This document shows positions 5,255 through 7,982 of a stretch of 7,982 bases of DNA, in pieces; the stretch's first letter is position 1; each line of letters opens with the position of its first letter. Source of the DNA: Magnetococcales bacterium (GTDB lineage: Bacteria > Pseudomonadota > Magnetococcia > Magnetococcales > DC0425bin3); NCBI GenBank assembly GCA_015229045.1, contig JADGCJ010000151.1:1-7982 (forward strand). Reading direction: 5' to 3'. Both the position numbers and the translations under genes were made by a program. The notes under the pieces were generated by a model. It was not told where the DNA came from. It saw nothing but the letters and a program-made list of their open reading frames with translations, and did no database searches.

Positions 5255-7810
5255 ATGTTAGAGGCTTACCGCCAACACGTAGCTGATCGACAGAAAGAAG
5301 GTGTCCCCCCACTGCCCCTGGATGCCGAACAAACCCGGGCACTGGTCAAGTTGTTGCAGAACCCTCCAGCTGGTGAAGAGGCATTTTTGGCCGATCTGCT
5401 GGCCAATCAGGTTCCCCCCGGCGTGGACGATGCCTCGCAGGTGAAGGCCGAGTTTCTTGGCGAAGTGGCCAAAGGCACCATCAAGTGTTCGGTCATCGAT
5501 CCTGCCAGGGCCGTGCGTCTGCTTGGCTCCATGATGGGAGGGTTCAACGTCCAACCCCTGATCGACCTCCTGGACAATCAAGCTCTGGCCAAGGATGTCG
5601 TGGCGGCGTTGTCGAATACCCTTCTCGTTTACGACAAGTTTGAAACGGTCGTGGCCAAAGCCAAAAGCAGCGCAAACGCCAAACAGGTTTTGCAAAACTG
5701 GGCCGATGCCACCTGGTTCACCTCCCGTCCCGAACTGCCTGAAACCGTTACGGCGACGGTCTTCAAGGTGGACGGAGAGATCAATACCGATGATTTTTCT
5801 CCGGCCTCGGAAGCGTGGAGCCGTCCCGACATCCCCGTTCATGCCAAATCAATGCTCATCAATCGGAAACCCGGATCCCTGCAGGAGATTGAGGCGTTAC
5901 GGCAGAAGGGCCATCCGCTCGCCTTTGTGGGCGATGTGGTGGGAACAGGATCGTCGCGCAAATCCGCTGCCAACTCCCTGATCTGGTGCATTGGGCAGGA
6001 TATTCCTTTCGTTCCGGCCAAGAGGACGGGTGGCGTGGTGATCGGCGGTACGATTGCGCCCATCTTTTTTAACACCGCTGAAGATTCGGGCATGTTGCCC
6101 ATCCAATGCGATGTCAGTCAGCTGAAATCCGGCGACTTGATTACCATCAACACCAAAAAGGGGACCATCACCCGTGACGGTCAGCAGGTTGCCACCTTCC
6201 AGTTGCAGCCACGGACTCTCTCCGATGAGTTTCGTGCCGGTGGCCGTGTCAATCTGATCATCGGTCGCAAATTGACCGCCAAGGCCAGAGGGGCCCTGGG
6301 TATGGCCCAATCCTCCCTTTTCTTGCAACCGAGTGTACCTCCCGATACCGGCAAAGGGTATACCCTGGCCCAGAAAATGGTCGGCAAGGCTTGCGGTCTG
6401 CCGGGTGTGCGTCCCGGAACCTACTGCGAACCGGCCATGTCCAGCGTCGGTTCGCAGGATACCACCGGCCCGATGACCCGGGACGAAATCAAGGAACTGG
6501 CCTGTCTGGGCTTCTCCGCCGACCTTGTCATGCAGAGCTTTTGTCACACGGCTGCCTATCCGAAGCCGGTGGATATCAAGACCCACAAGACCCTGGGCAA
6601 CTTTTTTACGGATCGCGGAGGTGTGGCTTTACGGGTCGGGGATGGCGTCATCCACTCCTGGGTGAACCGGATGGTCCTGCCCGATGCAGTAGGTACGGGA
6701 GGGGATTCCCATACCCGCTTCCCGATTGGTATCTCGTTTCCGGCCGGCTCGGGCCTGGTTGCCTTCGCCGCCGCCACCGGCATCATGCCACTGGAGATGC
6801 CCGAATCGATCCTGATTCGCTTCAAAGGCCAGATGCAGCCAGGCATCACCTTGCGCGATCTTGTCAATGCGATTCCCTGGGTGGCCATTCAGCAGGGTTT
6901 GATGACCGTGGCCAAAAAAGGCAAAAAGAACATTTTTGCCGGCACCATCCTGGAGATCGAAGGGCTGCCCAACCTCAAGGTGGAGCAGGCCTTTGAACTC
7001 GCCGACGCCTCCGCCGAACGCTCGGCAACCGCCTGTACGGTGCGTCTGGCCAAGGAACCCGTCGAGGAGTTTCTGCACTCGAATGTCGCCCTGTTCAAAA
7101 ACATGTTGAAATTGGGTTATCAAAGCGCCAATGCTCTCAAAAGGCGCATCGCCCAAATGGAAGCTTGGCTGGCCAACCCGGTCCTGTTGGAACCGGATGC
7201 CAATGCCGAGTATAAACATGTCCTCGACATAGACATGAACACCATCAAGGAACCCATCGTTGCCTGTCCCAACGATCCGGACGATGTCAGACTCCTCTCG
7301 CAAGTGGCCGGCGACACGATCGATGAGGTCTTCCTGGGGTCTTGCATGACCAATATTGGCCATTTCCGGGCTGCCGCTCGTATCCTCGATGGCGCTCCCC
7401 CGGTACCTGGCCGGATGTGGGTCGTTCCCCCCACCCGCATGGACGAAGAGCAGCTCGTCGAGGAGGGGATCTACAGCATTTTCGGCAAATCCGGTGCGCG
7501 TACCGAAATCCCTGGCTGCTCCCTCTGCATGGGCAACCAGGCTCGGGTACGCGATAATGTCACGGTTTTCTCCACCTCCACGCGCAACTTTGACAACCGC
7601 ATGGGCAAAGGGGCACGGACCTATCTGGGTTCTGCCGAGCTGGCCGCCGTTTGCGCCATCACCGGAAAAATTCCCACGGTGGAAGAGTACATGACCCTGG
7701 TGCGCGACAAGGTGGAACCCAAGGCCAAAGATACCTACAAGTATCTCAACTTTCACCAGATCAAGGATTATGAAAACAAGGGGGTTGTCATTCCCATTCA
7801 GAGCGTTTGA
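5255..7810 (+). CDS. acnB: Aconitate hydratase B (bifunctional aconitase/2-methylisocitrate dehydratase)
   Basis: This enzyme interconverts citrate and isocitrate through cis-aconitate in the TCA cycle. Many AcnB enzymes also hydrate 2-methylaconitate, and apo-AcnB can bind mRNA. The 851 residues compare with 865 in E. coli AcnB, and the order is the same. A HEAT-like N-terminal domain (about 1-155, opening [12 protein letters not shown]) leads to the swivel domain (about 160-380, with [17 protein letters not shown] and [13 protein letters not shown] near 226-240). The catalytic part follows, with [30 protein letters not shown] and [19 protein letters not shown] (from about 480). The [4Fe-4S] ligands are Cys697 in [10 protein letters not shown] and Cys755 and Cys758 in [12 protein letters not shown]. 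No frameshift or missing key residue was seen. A strong terminator follows. It may be co-transcribed with sppA, although its own strong ribosome binding site would allow independent control. Confidence 0.98.
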   Translation: MLEAYRQHVADRQKEGVPPLPLDAEQTRALVKLLQNPPAGEEAFLADLLANQVPPGVDDASQVKAEFLGEVAKGTIKCSVIDPARAVRLLGSMMGGFNVQPLIDLLDNQALAKDVVAALSNTLLVYDKFETVVAKAKSSANAKQVLQNWADATWFTSRPELPETVTATVFKVDGEINTDDFSPASEAWSRPDIPVHAKSMLINRKPGSLQEIEALRQKGHPLAFVGDVVGTGSSRKSAANSLIWCIGQDIPFVPAKRTGGVVIGGTIAPIFFNTAEDSGMLPIQCDVSQLKSGDLITINTKKGTITRDGQQVATFQLQPRTLSDEFRAGGRVNLIIGRKLTAKARGALGMAQSSLFLQPSVPPDTGKGYTLAQKMVGKACGLPGVRPGTYCEPAMSSVGSQDTTGPMTRDEIKELACLGFSADLVMQSFCHTAAYPKPVDIKTHKTLGNFFTDRGGVALRVGDGVIHSWVNRMVLPDAVGTGGDSHTRFPIGISFPAGSGLVAFAAATGIMPLEMPESILIRFKGQMQPGITLRDLVNAIPWVAIQQGLMTVAKKGKKNIFAGTILEIEGLPNLKVEQAFELADASAERSATACTVRLAKEPVEEFLHSNVALFKNMLKLGYQSANALKRRIAQMEAWLANPVLLEPDANAEYKHVLDIDMNTIKEPIVACPNDPDDVRLLSQVAGDTIDEVFLGSCMTNIGHFRAAARILDGAPPVPGRMWVVPPTRMDEEQLVEEGIYSIFGKSGARTEIPGCSLCMGNQARVRDNVTVFSTSTRNFDNRMGKGARTYLGSAELAAVCAITGKIPTVEEYMTLVRDKVEPKAKDTYKYLNFHQIKDYENKGVVIPIQSV

Positions 7811-7851
7811 GACAGATTCCTGTTTGTTGGACGTGCAACATTGTCAACTGG

Positions 7852-7878
7852 GGGGGGCTTGTGCCCCTCTTTTTTTTT
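7852..7878 (+). terminator. Intrinsic terminator after acnB
   Basis: GGGGC (7854-7858) and GCCCC (7863-7867) pair around the loop TTGT, extended by G7853-T7868 and G7852-C7869. Nine T follow directly (7870-7878). It is 41 bases past the acnB stop. Confidence 0.9.
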
Positions 7879-7890
7879 CGGGTGTCGTTC

Positions 7891-7899
7891 TGTTATGAT
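7891..7899 (+). promoter_or_regulatory. Extended -10 promoter for the rpn-like gene
   Basis: TGTTATGAT contains the extended TGn motif plus TATGAT (7894-7899, 5 of 6). No -35 box is seen at the right distance, which is T-rich terminator sequence. It would start transcription near 7906, about 30 bases before ATG 7937. Confidence 0.5.
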
Positions 7900-7936
7900 G
7901 ACGTCCGGAGAGTCAACCTTCCTGGTCTGGTGAGCC

Positions 7937-7982
7937 ATGCGCTACCTGAATCCAAAAACCGATTTTGCTTTCAAGAAAATCT
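7937..7982 (+). CDS. Rpn/PD-(D/E)XK nuclease family 'transposase', start only
   Basis: Only the first 15 codons are inside the window: MRYLNPKTDFAFKKI. This opening is characteristic of the Rpn family (PD-(D/E)XK nuclease, often annotated as a putative transposase, PF12784), whose members typically go on with 'FGseenkdlLisfLNaiL'. E. coli RpnA-type proteins are DNA endonucleases that promote RecA-independent recombination. A weak GGTGAG precedes the ATG by 2 bases and an extended -10 promoter lies upstream. Catalytic residues are beyond the edge, so intactness cannot be judged. Confidence 0.8.
   Translation, partial: MRYLNPKTDFAFKKI

Noticed and set aside
6629..7756. 375-codon minus-strand open frame opposite acnB
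   Set aside because: It is antisense to a fully conserved aconitase, is Gly/His-rich as expected of a shadow frame, and shows no motif or ribosome binding site.

Overview
This window most likely comes from a Gram-negative member of the Pseudomonadota. The evidence is an AcnB-type aconitase, a single-domain SppA with a type II membrane anchor, and an Ile(GAU)-Ala(UGC) tRNA pair with encoded CCA ends. An Rpn-type nuclease start and a small coiled-coil/membrane protein suggest a Magnetococcales-like (magnetotactic alphaproteobacterial) genome, but that placement is only a guess from family resemblance.

The left part (about 1-3700) is accessory and decayed. It begins with the 3' remnant of a tyrosine recombinase (about 88-225). 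A 3'-truncated IS630-family transposase follows (288 to about 1010), with an A8 tract at the frame change and a start site buried in a hairpin. Next come two short genes facing away from each other with almost no spacing (minus 1185-1472, plus 1480-1683); the plus one has a clear intrinsic terminator. The only clearly functional unit here is a stand-alone minus-strand tRNA-Ile/tRNA-Ala operon (1985-2061 and 1855-1930). It has its own promoter and terminator and no flanking rRNA. After about 300 bases without a gene there is a broken DUF849/BKACE gene on the plus strand (2420 to about 2858). It runs tail-to-tail into a broken family-2 glycosyltransferase on the minus strand (2933-3289), which is preceded by an intact small Rieske [2Fe-2S] protein gene (3297-3695).

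The right part (about 3984-7878) looks like well-kept core genome on the plus strand. A sigma70-like promoter (3984-4011) precedes a 39-codon reading frame (4027-4146) that overlaps the start of sppA (4133-5188). acnB (5255-7810) follows after 66 bases with a strong ribosome binding site, and ends in a strong intrinsic terminator (7852-7878). A new unit then begins with an extended -10 promoter and the first 15 codons of an Rpn/PD-(D/E)XK nuclease gene (7937 to the window edge).

Functionally, sppA (membrane-bound peptide hydrolysis) and acnB (TCA cycle) may share a transcript but have no obvious biochemical link. I found no CRISPR array, no rRNA gene, and no clear new defence or biosynthetic system. 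The points most worth checking are the IS630 expression controls, the orphan tRNA pair, the small reading frame coupled to sppA, and the deletion junction between the two truncated convergent genes.
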